A stretch of 64,000 nt of DNA, taken from positions 62,001-126,000 of the forward strand of contig NZ_QEST01000069.1 in NCBI RefSeq assembly GCF_003311645.1, given 5' to 3'. Numbering within the stretch: the first letter of the stretch is position 1; every line of letters starts with the position of its first letter. The notes under the pieces were generated by a model that was not told the DNA's origin, searched no databases, and worked only from the letters and a program-made list of their open reading frames with translations. This document shows, piece after piece, positions 1 through 8,909 of the stretch. The DNA comes from Streptomyces sp. PT12. GTDB taxonomy: Bacteria > Actinomycetota > Actinomycetes > Streptomycetales > Streptomycetaceae. Made by a program: the position numbers and the translations under genes.

Positions 1-1
1 T

Positions 2-463
2 GCCCCCGCGCCCACGGCGGTGGAGATCGCCGACATCGGCCTGCGTGCGGACATCGTGCCGCGCGGGCTCGACGAGGAGGGGGGCGTGGCGGCGCCGCCG
101 TTCTCCTCGCCCGAGCTGGTCGGCTGGTGGGAGGGCGGCCCGACGCCGGGCGCCGAGGGCGCGGCGGTGCTGGTGGGGCACGTGGACACCGAACGCGAGC
201 CCGCGGTCTTCCACGCGCTCGAAAGCGTCGAGCCGGGGGCGGTGGTCCGGGTGGCGAGGGCGGATGGGAGCGTGGCCGAATTCACCGTGGGCGCCGTGGA
301 GTTGGTGGAACGCGACGCGTTCGACGCGGAGCGGGTGTACGGCCCACGCCGCACCGGGGCGGCGGAGCTGCGGCTGATCACGTGCGGCGGGACGTTCGAC
401 CGGGAGAGCAGCGGCTACTCCGCGAATGTCGTCGTCTCCGCGTATCTCACGGGGCGGGCGTGA
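2..463 (+). CDS. Class F sortase, C-terminal part (5' end outside window)
   Basis: This is a cysteine transpeptidase of the sortase family, acting outside the membrane on proteins with an LPXTG-like signal. The reading frame is open to the left edge, so the start and the N-terminal membrane anchor are missing. A GTG at 20 is possible but falls inside the catalytic domain. The catalytic histidine lies in VLVGHVDT, the cysteine in LITCGG, and the arginine in FDRESSGY. The short domain with GWWEGG fits actinobacterial class F rather than class E. It converges on rdgB, and the two 3' ends overlap by 17 bp. Its substrate is unknown. Confidence 0.85.
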   Translation, partial: APAPTAVEIADIGLRADIVPRGLDEEGGVAAPPFSSPELVGWWEGGPTPGAEGAAVLVGHVDTEREPAVFHALESVEPGAVVRVARADGSVAEFTVGAVELVERDAFDAERVYGPRRTGAAELRLITCGGTFDRESSGYSANVVVSAYLTGRA

Positions 464-1055
464 GCAGCTCGCCCACGAGGGGCGCGAGGGCGCGGAAGGC
501 GAGGCCGCGGTGGCTGATGGCGTTCTTCTCCTCGGGCGTCAGCTCGGCGCATGTGCGGGTGTCGCCCTCGGGCTGGAGGATCGGGTCGTACCCGAACCCC
601 CCGCTGCCCGCGGGCACATGCCGCAGCGTGCCGCGCAGCCACCCCTCGGTGACGCGCTCGGTCCCGTCGGGCAGCGCGAGCGCGGCGGCGCACGCGAAGT
701 GCGCGCCGCGGTGCGCGTCGGGGACGTCGGCGAGCTGGGCGATGAGCAGCCTGAGGTTGGCGGCGTCGTCGCCGTGGGCCCCGGCCCAGCGCGCGGAGAA
801 GATCCCTGGCGCCCCGCCGAGCACGTCGACGCACAGCCCCGAGTCGTCGGCCACGGCGGGCAGCCCGGTGGCGCGCGCGAGGGCGTGCGCCTTGAGGAGC
901 GCGTTCTCGGCGAAGGTGACTCCGGTCTCCTTGACGTCCCCGACCTCGGGGAACTCCCCCGCCCCCACCAGCTCGGCAGCCACCCCGGCCTCCCGGAGGA
1001 TGACCCGCAGTTCGGAGATCTTGTGCGCATTGCGCGTGGCGAGAACGAGACGCAT
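447..1055 (-). CDS. rdgB: Non-canonical purine NTP pyrophosphatase (RdgB/HAM1)
   Basis: This housecleaning enzyme hydrolyses dITP, ITP and XTP to the monophosphate and pyrophosphate, keeping deaminated purines out of nucleic acids. The 202-residue protein has the family's usual length. It begins MRLVLATRNAHK, the nucleotide-binding TRNxxK segment, and contains TFAENALLKA, ADDSGLCVDVLGG, SGGFGYDPI and the terminal SHR motif. The ATG at 1055 is chosen because the family always starts just before this LATRN strand; the frame stays open further upstream only because of high GC. In streptomycetes this gene usually follows rph directly; here a sugar operon separates them. Confidence 0.95.
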   Translation of the reverse strand: MRLVLATRNAHKISELRVILREAGVAAELVGAGEFPEVGDVKETGVTFAENALLKAHALARATGLPAVADDSGLCVDVLGGAPGIFSARWAGAHGDDAANLRLLIAQLADVPDAHRGAHFACAAALALPDGTERVTEGWLRGTLRHVPAGSGGFGYDPILQPEGDTRTCAELTPEEKNAISHRGLAFRALAPLVGELLTPAP

Positions 1056-1421
1056 CGCACCATTATCGACCCCCGCGCGAATTGCCCTGCGGGCGGCTTG
1101 CGCGCTGGGGCTCAGCCCGGTGAAGCGGCGGCGCGCCAGTGCCGCGGCGCGCGGCGGCGCGCGGCAACGCGCACGACGCGGCGGGCCCGCGCGGCGCCGC
1201 CACTCCTCCGCGAGCGGGACCAACGATGCGACCGCACAGCGCGGAGCCAGCCACGCGCTGGACGACGCGATCGCCGAGGGCGTGCGGCACCCGCCCTGGG
1301 CAACCGCGCGGCCAGCGGCCGCCCGCGACGGGGCCGCTCCCCACGCGGAACACACCCCGCAGGGCGAACGGGGCGGGTGGGCGGGGAAGTTCCCCGCCGC
1401 ACCGACCACCAACCCGCACCC
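1056..1421. other. 366-bp gap between GH42 gene and rdgB
   Basis: I see no convincing gene here. Open frames on both strands are low-complexity Ala/Arg/Pro translations without family motifs. It must hold the rdgB promoter and any terminator of the sugar operon, but I cannot pick either out. The segment next to the GH42 stop continues a GCGGAGCGCAC direct repeat that also lies inside the end of that gene (about 1438-1472). Confidence 0.4.
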
Positions 1422-3560
1422 TCACGCGACACCCCCACGCGGAGCGCACCCCGCACCCCCGCGCGGAGCGCACTCCGTCACCACCCGCACATCCCAAGGG
1501 CCGAGCGCCAGCTCGCTCTCCGCGGGGAGCGGCGTTCCCTTCAGGGCGTCGCGGCAGGGGACCGGGAGGCGGAACGTGCTCGGCAGCCACGACCAGTTGT
1601 GCAGGAAGCGCACCCGCGCGCCGTTCGGGGCCGTCGCCGACGTGACCGTCTGGGATTCGGCCGCCGGGCGCCAGCCGTCCTCCTGGCGCGGGGGCGCGCA
1701 CCACGCCAGGACCGCCGCGGCCAGCGCCTCGTCGGGGACCGTGCCCACATAGGTCACCCGGCCCGCCCCGTGCTCCCGCGTGGTCACCGCGGGCCAGCGG
1801 CAGAAGTGCGGGTGCTCGTAGAGCGCGAGGATGTCGCCGTCGGCGACCGTCAGCCCGTCCACCCAGCGCGTGCCGCGCGCGCCCGCGGGCAGCCGCAGCG
1901 GCGAGGCGTCGGGGGCGAGCACGGGCAGCGGCTCGGACAGCGTCGAGAACTCGTCGTACCACACCCCCGCCGCCTCGGTCAGGAACGCGGGCTTGGTCTC
2001 CTGGCGCGCCCGCACCTCCTCGTCGCCGTAGCCGGTGCGGATGCCGAGCAGCAGGTGGCCGCCCGCAGCGGCGTACCGTTCGAGCCAGCGCAGCTCGTCG
2101 TCCGCGGCGACCAGCAGCCCCGCCGCGACCAGCAGCGGCCGTTCGGCCGCGAACTCCGCGGGGTCGCGCCCGAAGAGCTGCGACGGGTGCACGATCCGCG
2201 TCTGGAGCCCCGCGTCGAACGCGCCACGGTAGAACGCGTCGAACACCGCGTGGTAGGCGCGCCGGTCGGGGCCGCCGTCGGGCCCGTGCAGCATCGGCGC
2301 GTGCTCAAGGGCCCACTTGGTGTCGGCCGAGTAGAGCATCGTCACGTCGGCGTCCGGCTCGAGACCGGCGACCAGCTCGCCCGCCTTCTCGAACTCGGCG
2401 CCCAGCGCGGCCAGTTCGCGGTAGACCCGGCCAGGGGCCCCGCTGTGCGGCAGGATGCCGCCCCAGTAGGTCTCGGTGCCGTAGTGCAGCGTGTGCCAGT
2501 GCCAGTACTCGATCATGCGGGCGCCGCGCGACACCAGGGCCCAGGCGGCCTGCCGCCACTGCCCGTCGTACGCGGGCTCGTTGATCCACGCGGGCCCGAT
2601 GGCCTGCGCGTCGGTCTCGGTGACCAGGAAGGGCTCCTGCCGCGACGCGAACATGCGGTCGGCCGCCGCGTAGAGCGCCCATGTGCCGGTGGAGGCCCAA
2701 CTGTCGCTGACCGGCTGCGTGTTGGGCAGCGCCAGGCCGTCCTGCATGCGGTAGTACGGATTGCCCGCGGTCACGTCGAGGCGCGCGGTGAGGTGGTCGT
2801 CGCGCACCGTGGGGCGCGAGTAGGCGATGCACGTGGTGACGAACTGGTCATCGCGCGCGTACTCGCGCACCACGTCCGCCTGCCAGCCGATGAAGTCGCT
2901 GGTCAGCCCGGCCTGGAAGCGGCGCCACGCCAGGTCGTACTGCGGCTGCCCGTTGGCGTCGGGCGTCCACAGGTCGGCCCACGTGGACAGGCGGTGCGAC
3001 CAGTAGGTCAGCCCCCAGCGCTCGTTGATCTCGTCGACCGAGCCGTAGGTGCGGCGCAGGTGGTCGACGAAGCGCTGGAAGACGGCGCGGTTGTGGAAGA
3101 TCTCGATGCCGGGCTCGTTGTCGACCTGGTACCCGATGACGGCCGGGTGGTCGGCGTAGTGGGCGACGATCCGGCGGATGACGCGCTCGGCGTGGAAGAG
3201 GAACGCCGGGTGCGTGAAGTCCATCTCCTGCCTGATGCCCCAGCCCATGGGCTGGCCGGTGCGGCGCTCGGCGTTGATCTCGGGGTGCAGGCGGGCGAGC
3301 CACGGGGGGACGGCGTAGGTGGGGGTGCCCAGGATCACGGAGATGCCGCGCTCGTGGGCGCCGTCGAGCACGGGGCGCAGCCAGTCGAGCGCGAAGACGC
3401 CGTTCTCGGGCTCCCAGGTGGACCACACGGACTCGCCGACGCGGATGACGCTGAAACGCGCCTCCCGCATCAGGTCGAGGTCCTTCTCGAGTCTCGGGCT
3501 CGGCTGGTACTCGTGGTAGTAGGCCGCGCCGAACAGGACTCGGCCGGGCAGCGTGGGCAT
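1422..3560 (-). CDS. GH42 beta-galactosidase
   Basis: This predicted cytoplasmic beta-galactosidase of glycoside hydrolase family 42 hydrolyses beta-galactosides brought in by the adjoining ABC transporter. The 712 residues are typical length. The TIM-barrel starts with FGAAYYHEYQP. The acid/base is E149 in VDNEPG and the nucleophile is E315 in LVTETDAQ. A trimerisation domain and small beta domain follow. Shine-Dalgarno AAGGGAG sits 5-6 nt before the ATG. It is the last gene of the operon, 36 bp after the second permease. The last ~18 residues are a duplicated CAPRGG(A/V) tail with no counterpart expected in the family, encoded by a local DNA repeat. No signal peptide is visible. The exact galactoside is unknown. 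Confidence 0.92.
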   Translation of the reverse strand: MPTLPGRVLFGAAYYHEYQPSPRLEKDLDLMREARFSVIRVGESVWSTWEPENGVFALDWLRPVLDGAHERGISVILGTPTYAVPPWLARLHPEINAERRTGQPMGWGIRQEMDFTHPAFLFHAERVIRRIVAHYADHPAVIGYQVDNEPGIEIFHNRAVFQRFVDHLRRTYGSVDEINERWGLTYWSHRLSTWADLWTPDANGQPQYDLAWRRFQAGLTSDFIGWQADVVREYARDDQFVTTCIAYSRPTVRDDHLTARLDVTAGNPYYRMQDGLALPNTQPVSDSWASTGTWALYAAADRMFASRQEPFLVTETDAQAIGPAWINEPAYDGQWRQAAWALVSRGARMIEYWHWHTLHYGTETYWGGILPHSGAPGRVYRELAALGAEFEKAGELVAGLEPDADVTMLYSADTKWALEHAPMLHGPDGGPDRRAYHAVFDAFYRGAFDAGLQTRIVHPSQLFGRDPAEFAAERPLLVAAGLLVAADDELRWLERYAAAGGHLLLGIRTGYGDEEVRARQETKPAFLTEAAGVWYDEFSTLSEPLPVLAPDASPLRLPAGARGTRWVDGLTVADGDILALYEHPHFCRWPAVTTREHGAGRVTYVGTVPDEALAAAVLAWCAPPRQEDGWRPAAESQTVTSATAPNGARVRFLHNWSWLPSTFRLPVPCRDALKGTPLPAESELALGPWDVRVVTECAPRGGAGCAPRGGVA

Positions 3561-3596
3561 GCTTCTCCCTTGCGTTGACGGGGCGTTGCGGAGGCG

Positions 3597-4499
3597 TCAG
3601 CCCTTGACCGCGCCGGTGGAGAGCCCTTCGAGCAGTTGCTTGCGCAGCAGCAGGAAGACCAGGATCGTGGGCACGGAGGCGAGGACGGCGCCGGGGAGTA
3701 CGAGGTCGAAGGAGCGGTTCTCGGCCTTGAAGAGGATGTTGAGGCCCAGCGGAATGGTGTAGCGGTCGGTCTCTGATATGAGGACGAGCGGCCAGAGGAA
3801 GCTGTTGTAGCTGTGCAGGAACTGCCACACGGCGAGCGCGCCGAGCGGCGGCCGCAGCAGCGGGAGGACGACGCGCAGAAAGATGCCGAATTCGGTGGCG
3901 CCGTCGATTCTCGCGGCCTCGAGGATCTCGTCGGGAATCGACTGGATGATGTACTGCTGCATCATGAAGATGCCGAAGGCGGGCGCCACCCACGGCACGA
4001 TGAGCGCGAACCACGGATTGGACAGGCCCGACTTCACGACCAGCACGAAGAGCGGCACGAGAATGACCGCGAACGGCACGGAGAGCGAGCTGAACATCAC
4101 CGAGAAGAGGATCCGCTTTCCCGTGAAGCGGTACTTGGCGAACGCGAATCCCGCGAGCGCGCACACGAACACCGCGATGACGGTGGCGAGCAGCGCGGTG
4201 ACGACGCTGATGGCGAACCAGTTCCAAAAGGGCTCGCCGTTGAGCAGGTTCCGGAAGTTCTCGAACGTCGCCGGGCTCGGGATGAGGTTGGGCGGGTACT
4301 CGAAGATGTCGGCGCGCGGCTTGAACGAGGCGCTGAGCGCCCACACCATCGGCGCGATGAACGCCAGCAGCAGCACGGTGAGCGTCGCGTAGAGCGCGAT
4401 CCGCCCCGGCACGCCACCGCGGCGCGGCGGCCGGTCGGGCGTGGTGTCCTTCGGGGGCCGCCGCTCGACCCTTGCGGGGGTGGGGGGCGCCGCGGTCAA
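3597..4499 (-). CDS. ABC sugar transporter permease (MalG type)
   Basis: This is the second membrane subunit of a carbohydrate ABC importer. The 300-residue protein has six predicted membrane segments and the ATPase-coupling EAA loop (EILEAARIDGATEFGIFLRVVLPLL). It ends with LLEGLSTGAVKG, typical of the MalG group. The start is TTG at 4499: it overlaps the stop of the preceding permease as TTGA, and GGGAGG lies 5-6 nt upstream, so translational coupling is likely. No ATPase gene is in the operon; such importers in Streptomyces usually share the MsiK ATPase encoded elsewhere (known for the family, not visible here). Confidence 0.9.
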   Translation of the reverse strand: MTAAPPTPARVERRPPKDTTPDRPPRRGGVPGRIALYATLTVLLLAFIAPMVWALSASFKPRADIFEYPPNLIPSPATFENFRNLLNGEPFWNWFAISVVTALLATVIAVFVCALAGFAFAKYRFTGKRILFSVMFSSLSVPFAVILVPLFVLVVKSGLSNPWFALIVPWVAPAFGIFMMQQYIIQSIPDEILEAARIDGATEFGIFLRVVLPLLRPPLGALAVWQFLHSYNSFLWPLVLISETDRYTIPLGLNILFKAENRSFDLVLPGAVLASVPTILVFLLLRKQLLEGLSTGAVKG

Positions 4500-5446
4500 G
4501 AGGTCCTCCCGATGGAGAGCAGCCGGTTCAGGATCTGGCTGACCCCGAAGACGATGACGAACAGCACGAGCCCCGCGGCGGCGGCGTACCCGAACTGCTG
4601 GCGGTCGAACGCCGCGCGGTAGACGAACATCGCGACGGACAGCGTCTCCTCGCCGGGCCCGCCGCCGGTGATCAGGAAGGGCTCGTCGAACAGCTGGGCC
4701 GCGCCGATGAACGACGTGACCACGACGAACGCCGTCACCGGGCGGATGCCGGGCAGCGTGACGGCCGTGAAGGTGCGGAAGACGCCCGCGCCGTCCAGCT
4801 CGGCGGCCTCGTAGCGCTCCTTGGGCACGGCCTGGAGCGCGGCGAGGAAGAAGATCGTGAGATAGCCGACCCAGCGCCACAGCAGCACAAAGCCCACGGA
4901 CAGCTTGGCCAGCGTGGGATCGCCGAGCCAGTCGGTGTTCCCCGCCCCGAACAGCGCCCGCAGCAGGGCGTTGACCAGGCCGTTGTTGCGGTCGAGCAGC
5001 AGGCTGTAGACGAGGGCGATGACGATGGGCGAGAGCACCATGGGGATGAAGAACGTGACCCGGAAGAGGTCGCGGGCGCGCAGCCCCTTGGTGTTGAGGG
5101 CCTGGGCGATGAGCAGCGCCGCGGGAACGACGACGAGGACGCTGATCAGCACGTAGATCAGGGAGTTGCCCAGCGCCTTGTGAAAGCTGGTGTCGCGGGC
5201 GAGGTTGGCGAAGTTGTCGAATCCGATGAACTCGGGGGTGCCGAGGCCGACCCACTCGGTCATCGAGAGATAGATTCCGGCCCCGATCGGAATGATCATA
5301 AACAGGCCGTACAGGACGTAGAACGGCGCGATAAAGAGGTACGGAGCGAGCTGCCGCTGCTTCCCTCCGGCGCCCCGGCCGCCGTCGGGCCTTGTGCCGA
5401 GCCCTGCGTCGGGCCTTCCCTCGGGTGGAGCCTGGAGTGCGGTCAT
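4496..5446 (-). CDS. ABC sugar transporter permease (MalF type)
   Basis: This is the first membrane subunit of the carbohydrate importer. Its 316 residues start with a short Gly/Arg-rich cytoplasmic tail and then a hydrophobic helix (FIAPFYVLYGLFMIIPIG). Several more membrane segments follow, with an EAA-type loop around YEAAELDGAGVFRTFTAVTLP. The ATG at 5446 has AAGGAG 8 nt upstream and lies 12 bp after the binding-protein stop. The TGA stop overlaps the TTG start of the next gene. It should form a heterodimer with that permease and bind the lipoprotein encoded upstream. Confidence 0.9.
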   Translation of the reverse strand: MTALQAPPEGRPDAGLGTRPDGGRGAGGKQRQLAPYLFIAPFYVLYGLFMIIPIGAGIYLSMTEWVGLGTPEFIGFDNFANLARDTSFHKALGNSLIYVLISVLVVVPAALLIAQALNTKGLRARDLFRVTFFIPMVLSPIVIALVYSLLLDRNNGLVNALLRALFGAGNTDWLGDPTLAKLSVGFVLLWRWVGYLTIFFLAALQAVPKERYEAAELDGAGVFRTFTAVTLPGIRPVTAFVVVTSFIGAAQLFDEPFLITGGGPGEETLSVAMFVYRAAFDRQQFGYAAAAGLVLFVIVFGVSQILNRLLSIGRTS

Positions 5447-5458
5447 CGTGACGGCTCC

Positions 5459-6862
5459 TTACGAACGCGACGCGCGGGTCTGGCCGTGGAAGTCCTCGGT
5501 GGCGCCGCTCAGCGCCTCGCGGGGGCTGAGGTCGCCGCGGTAGGCGCGCAGCAGATAGCCGCTGAGGACGGTGTCGAGGATCGGCTTGTCCGCGCTGAGG
5601 TACACGGCGGGCGCCTCGTCGATGACGTCGCGGTACACCTCGAACATGCGCTGGCCGCCGCAGAACTCGTCCTCGACGGCGAGCAGTTCCTCGTTCTCGT
5701 ACAGCGAGCGCCTGGTGGGCAGGTAGCCCAGGTCCAGATAGCGGCGCACCTGCTCCTCCGGGGTGAGGTAGGCGGCCCTGATCAGGTCGACGCCGGCGAG
5801 GGTGTTCTCCTTGCCGCGCAGCGCGGCGAAGCCGGTGCCCCCGGTGAACGACGCGCGCGAGCCGCCGCCGTCGAAGGCGGGCAGCGTCCTGATGCGCCAC
5901 TGGCCCGCCTGGTCGGGCGCGTTGGGCATCAGGCCGTAGACCTTGTACCAGGTCGCGGCGTACTGGCCGATGAGCTGGCCCGAGGTGAACGCCGCGGCCG
6001 TGCCGGGCCCGAACGGGTCGGGGATGGTGGCCAGATAGCCCTCCTGGACGCCCCTGACCAGGAACGCCAGCACGTCCTCCGCCTCGGGCGTCTCGATCGA
6101 GAGGGTGCCGTCCTCCTGGAAGAGCCGCCCGCCGCGCTGCATCAGCAGCTGGTCGAAGCTCTGGACGACCTGGCCGAGATCGCTGCCCACGCAGGCCGCG
6201 CCGATGCACACGTCGTGCTGGCGGCGCACGCGCAGCGCGGCCTTGGCCAGCTCGTCCCAGCTGCCCGCGTCGGTGGGCAGCCCGAGGCGTTCGAACTCGG
6301 TCTCGCGGTAGTAGTAGACGACCAGCGGGGCGTCGGAGTCGAGCGCGTACAGGTGGCCGTCCTGGCTGAACGGCGCGGTGCGCACGGTGAGCAGGTCATG
6401 CTCGGCGTCGGTCACATACGACTCGAGCGGCTCCAGGATCTCGGCGGCCAGGTCGCCGCGGAGCAGCCGCGGGAACGCGCCGATCTCCAGGCCGACGACG
6501 TCGGGGGTGCCGCGGCCCGCGATGGTCTGGGCGATGGTCTTGGTGACGATGTCGGCGGCGCCGGTGCGGGTGGCGTCGAGCTCCCAGGTGAAGGGGCCGC
6601 CGCCCGCGGCCGCCGCGGTGTCGGCCGCGGCCTGGAAGAAGTCGACATACGCCTGGTCGTGGGTCCAGAACGCCAGCCTGATCCGTCCCGAGGTGACCGG
6701 CTCGGCGTCGGCGCGCCCGGCGCAGCCGCTGAGCGCGCCGCCGAGGGCGGCCGCGGCGCCGAGGCCGCCGCCGAGGCGCAGCAGGCGGCGCCGGGAGAGG
6801 GCGGCGCCCGGTGTCGGGGGGTACGGGGGTATCGGGGGGCGGGAGGGGGGTGGTGGGGTCAT
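5459..6862 (-). CDS. Extracellular sugar-binding lipoprotein (ABC transporter)
   Basis: This is the predicted substrate-binding protein of the galactoside importer, anchored on the outer face of the membrane. The N-terminus has a proline-rich tail, a twin-arginine-like SRRRLLRL stretch, a hydrophobic core and lipobox LSGC with the lipidated cysteine at residue 47. This suggests Tat export and lipidation. The rest (467 residues) is a family 1 solute-binding fold, with AFWTHDQAYVDFF near the start of the mature part. ATG at 6862 has GAGGGA 5 nt upstream and overlaps the regulator stop as ATGA. Downstream genes are the two permeases and a GH42 enzyme, so the ligand is probably a beta-galactoside. 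Confidence 0.9.
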   Translation of the reverse strand: MTPPPPSRPPIPPYPPTPGAALSRRRLLRLGGGLGAAAALGGALSGCAGRADAEPVTSGRIRLAFWTHDQAYVDFFQAAADTAAAAGGGPFTWELDATRTGAADIVTKTIAQTIAGRGTPDVVGLEIGAFPRLLRGDLAAEILEPLESYVTDAEHDLLTVRTAPFSQDGHLYALDSDAPLVVYYYRETEFERLGLPTDAGSWDELAKAALRVRRQHDVCIGAACVGSDLGQVVQSFDQLLMQRGGRLFQEDGTLSIETPEAEDVLAFLVRGVQEGYLATIPDPFGPGTAAAFTSGQLIGQYAATWYKVYGLMPNAPDQAGQWRIRTLPAFDGGGSRASFTGGTGFAALRGKENTLAGVDLIRAAYLTPEEQVRRYLDLGYLPTRRSLYENEELLAVEDEFCGGQRMFEVYRDVIDEAPAVYLSADKPILDTVLSGYLLRAYRGDLSPREALSGATEDFHGQTRASRS

Positions 6863-7934
6863 GGTCGTCCCTCGCTTGCCTTTCGGGGGAGCGGGGCGGG
6901 GTGCTCGGCGGCGGGGCGGTGCTCGCGCGGGCGACGAGCTCGGTCGGGGCGCGCGTCGGGGGCGGGCGTTCCCTCGCCTGTGATGGCGGGGATCAGCCGC
7001 CCGATGGCCCGCCTGGCCGTCTCGGCGAAGTCCTGGCGGATGGTGGAGAGGGGCACGGAAAGATAGGCGGCCTCCGGGATGTCGTCGAAGCCGACGACGC
7101 TGATGTCGTCCGGCACGCGCCGCCCCGACCGCTCGATGGCGTGGATGGCGCCCACGGCCATCTGGTCGTTGGCCGCGAAGAGCGCGGTGAACGCGAACGG
7201 GCCGGTGCGGCCGAGGAGTTCGCGGGTGGCGTGGTAGCCGGACTCGGGGCTCCAGTCGCCGTGCGCGGGCGGGGGCCCGCCCGCGCCCGCGGCGCGCAGG
7301 GCGGAGCGCCAGCCGCGCGGCCGGTGGCCGGAGGAGGCCCGGGCGAGGGGGCCCGCGATGTGGTGAACGGTGCGGTGGCCCAGGCCGAGCAGGTGCTCGG
7401 TGGCCTGGGCCGCGCCCCCGATGTCGTCGTTGCCGACGGTGATCCGGCGCCGTTGACCGTTGCGGCGGGCAGCCCCCTCCTCGTCGGGGCAGCGCAGCAC
7501 GAGGACGGCAGCGGGGCGGGGACGAGGGCCGCGGGGTCGACAGGGCCCAAGGGCGCGCACACGGCGATGGCGTCGACGCCCTGGCTGACCAGGTGCCCGA
7601 CGGCGCGCGCCACCTCGCCGCCGTCCTGCTCGTCGGCGTGCACGACGCTGACGAAGTACCCGGCGGCGCGCGCCGCGTGCTCCAGGTCGCGCAGCACCGA
7701 GGCGGGGCCGAAGGAGGACGTGCGCGCGGTGACGATGCCGATGCGCCGCGAGCAGCGGGTGACCAGGGCGCGCGCCGACTCGTTGGGGAGAAACCCGAGG
7801 CGTTCGATCTCGCGCAGCACGCGCTGCCTGACGGCGGGGCTGACGTGCGGTTCGCCGTTGACGACGCGGGAGACGGTCTTCTGCGAGACCCCCACGCTCC
7901 TGGCGACGTCCGCCATCGAGACCCGACCCGTCAC
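6859..7934 (-). pseudogene. LacI-family regulator of the galactoside operon, apparently double-frameshifted
   Basis: This is a one-domain-plus-sensor repressor. The N-terminal helix-turn-helix is intact (SMADVARSVGVSQKTVSRVV, then EIERLGFLPNESARALV). The natural continuation (VLVLRCPDEEG ... FAANDQMAVGAI ... SVVGFDDIPEA ... STIRQDF) lies in a second frame, entered after an apparent 1-nt loss near 7503-7515. The canonical family ending TELVARASTAPPP returns to the first frame after an apparent extra base in the C run near 6946-6949. The second frame reaches a TGA at 6859 that overlaps the next ATG. GTG at 7934 is chosen because AAGGGAG lies 6 nt upstream. The shifts may be real decay or base-calling errors in GC runs; I cannot tell which. 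Confidence 0.8.
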
Positions 7935-7957
7935 TACCAGCTCCCTTGCCAGCACGG

Positions 7958-7981
7958 CCGGCTGACTGCGCAGTCAGCCGG
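7958..7981. promoter_or_regulatory. Perfect 24-bp palindrome, candidate LacI-type operator
   Basis: Each half-site is CCGGCTGACTGC, with a central CG step, the usual shape of LacI/CebR-family operators. It lies 24 bp upstream of the chosen GTG start of the regulator and thus upstream of the whole galactoside operon. It is therefore a likely site for autoregulation and sugar-controlled repression. The palindrome is seen directly; its binding partner is inferred. Confidence 0.65.
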
Positions 7982-8105
7982 AGTGCGCACACGCTAAGGA
8001 GCCGCTTCCGCGGGAGTCAAGGGGTGTGTTCGGGATTGTGTGACACGTCCGGGATATCGGACGACGGGGCGAGGTGGGCGTCGGCGCCCTGGCCCTATGA
8101 GGCGT

Positions 8106-8834
8106 TCACCCCTCGCCGAGCGCCTCGCCCTGGGCCGCGGCCAGCCGCCCACAGCCCGCGACGGCGAGGTCGAGCAGCGCGTCGAGCTCCGCCCGGTCGA
8201 ACGGCTGCCCCTCCGCCGTGCCCTGCACCTCGACGAAACGCCCGTCGCCCGTGCACACGACGTTCATGTCGGTCTCGGCGCGCACATCCTCCTCGTAGGC
8301 GAGGTCGAGCAGCGGAACGCCCGCCACGATCCCGACGCTCACCGCGGAGACCGTTCCGGTCAGCGGCTGGGCCTTGGCCCTGATCAGCTTGTGCCGCTGC
8401 CCCCACGCGACGGCGTCGGCCAGCGCGACGAACGCGCCGGTGATCGCGGCCGTCCTGGTGCCGCCGTCGGCCTGGAGGACGTCGCAGTCCAGCACGATCG
8501 TGTTCTCGCCCAGCGCCTTGAAGTCGATCACCGCGCGCAGCGACCGGCCGATGAGCCGGGAGATCTCATGCGTGCGGCCGCCGATCTTGCCGCGGACGGA
8601 CTCGCGGTCGCCACGGGTGTTGGTCGCCCGGGGCAGCATCGCGTACTCGCTGGTCACCCAGCCCTCGCCGCCGCCGCGCCGCCAGCGTGGCACGCCCTCG
8701 GTGACGCTGGCCGTGCACAGCACCCGGGTGTCGCCGAAGGACACCAGGACCGAGCCCTCCGCGTGCTTGCTCCAGCCGCGTTCGATGGAGACGGGACGGA
8801 GCTGGTCGGCCGCGCGGCCGTCGATGCGTGACAT
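8106..8834 (-). CDS. rph: Ribonuclease PH
   Basis: This phosphate-dependent 3'-to-5' exoribonuclease trims tRNA 3' ends and acts in RNA turnover. The 242-residue protein is full length. It starts [21 protein letters not shown] and carries the family segments [17 protein letters not shown], the RNA-binding Arg-rich stretch [32 protein letters not shown], and the phosphate-binding/catalytic [19 protein letters not shown] region (quoted in parts). It lies between the MBL hydrolase gene and the sugar operon. In streptomycetes it normally forms a pair with rdgB. Confidence 0.95.
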   Translation of the reverse strand: MSRIDGRAADQLRPVSIERGWSKHAEGSVLVSFGDTRVLCTASVTEGVPRWRRGGGEGWVTSEYAMLPRATNTRGDRESVRGKIGGRTHEISRLIGRSLRAVIDFKALGENTIVLDCDVLQADGGTRTAAITGAFVALADAVAWGQRHKLIRAKAQPLTGTVSAVSVGIVAGVPLLDLAYEEDVRAETDMNVVCTGDGRFVEVQGTAEGQPFDRAELDALLDLAVAGCGRLAAAQGEALGEG

Positions 8835-8909
8835 GGGGGCGAGCCTAACCCGTTCGCCCCACGCGCCCGCCCCTGCTCCCGCGCTCGGCGGCCGCGCACC
8901 GCTCGCCGG

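Noticed and set aside
426-3578. Open frame of about 1050 codons on the plus strand
   Set aside because: It is antisense to rdgB and the GH42 gene, has Arg/Gly/Ala-rich composition and no motifs. Such mirror frames are expected at this GC content.
3597-6209. Permease frame extended upstream to about 870 codons
   Set aside because: The extra N-terminal part is the antiphase reading of the first permease and the binding-protein gene. The TTG at 4499 with GGGAGG marks the true start.
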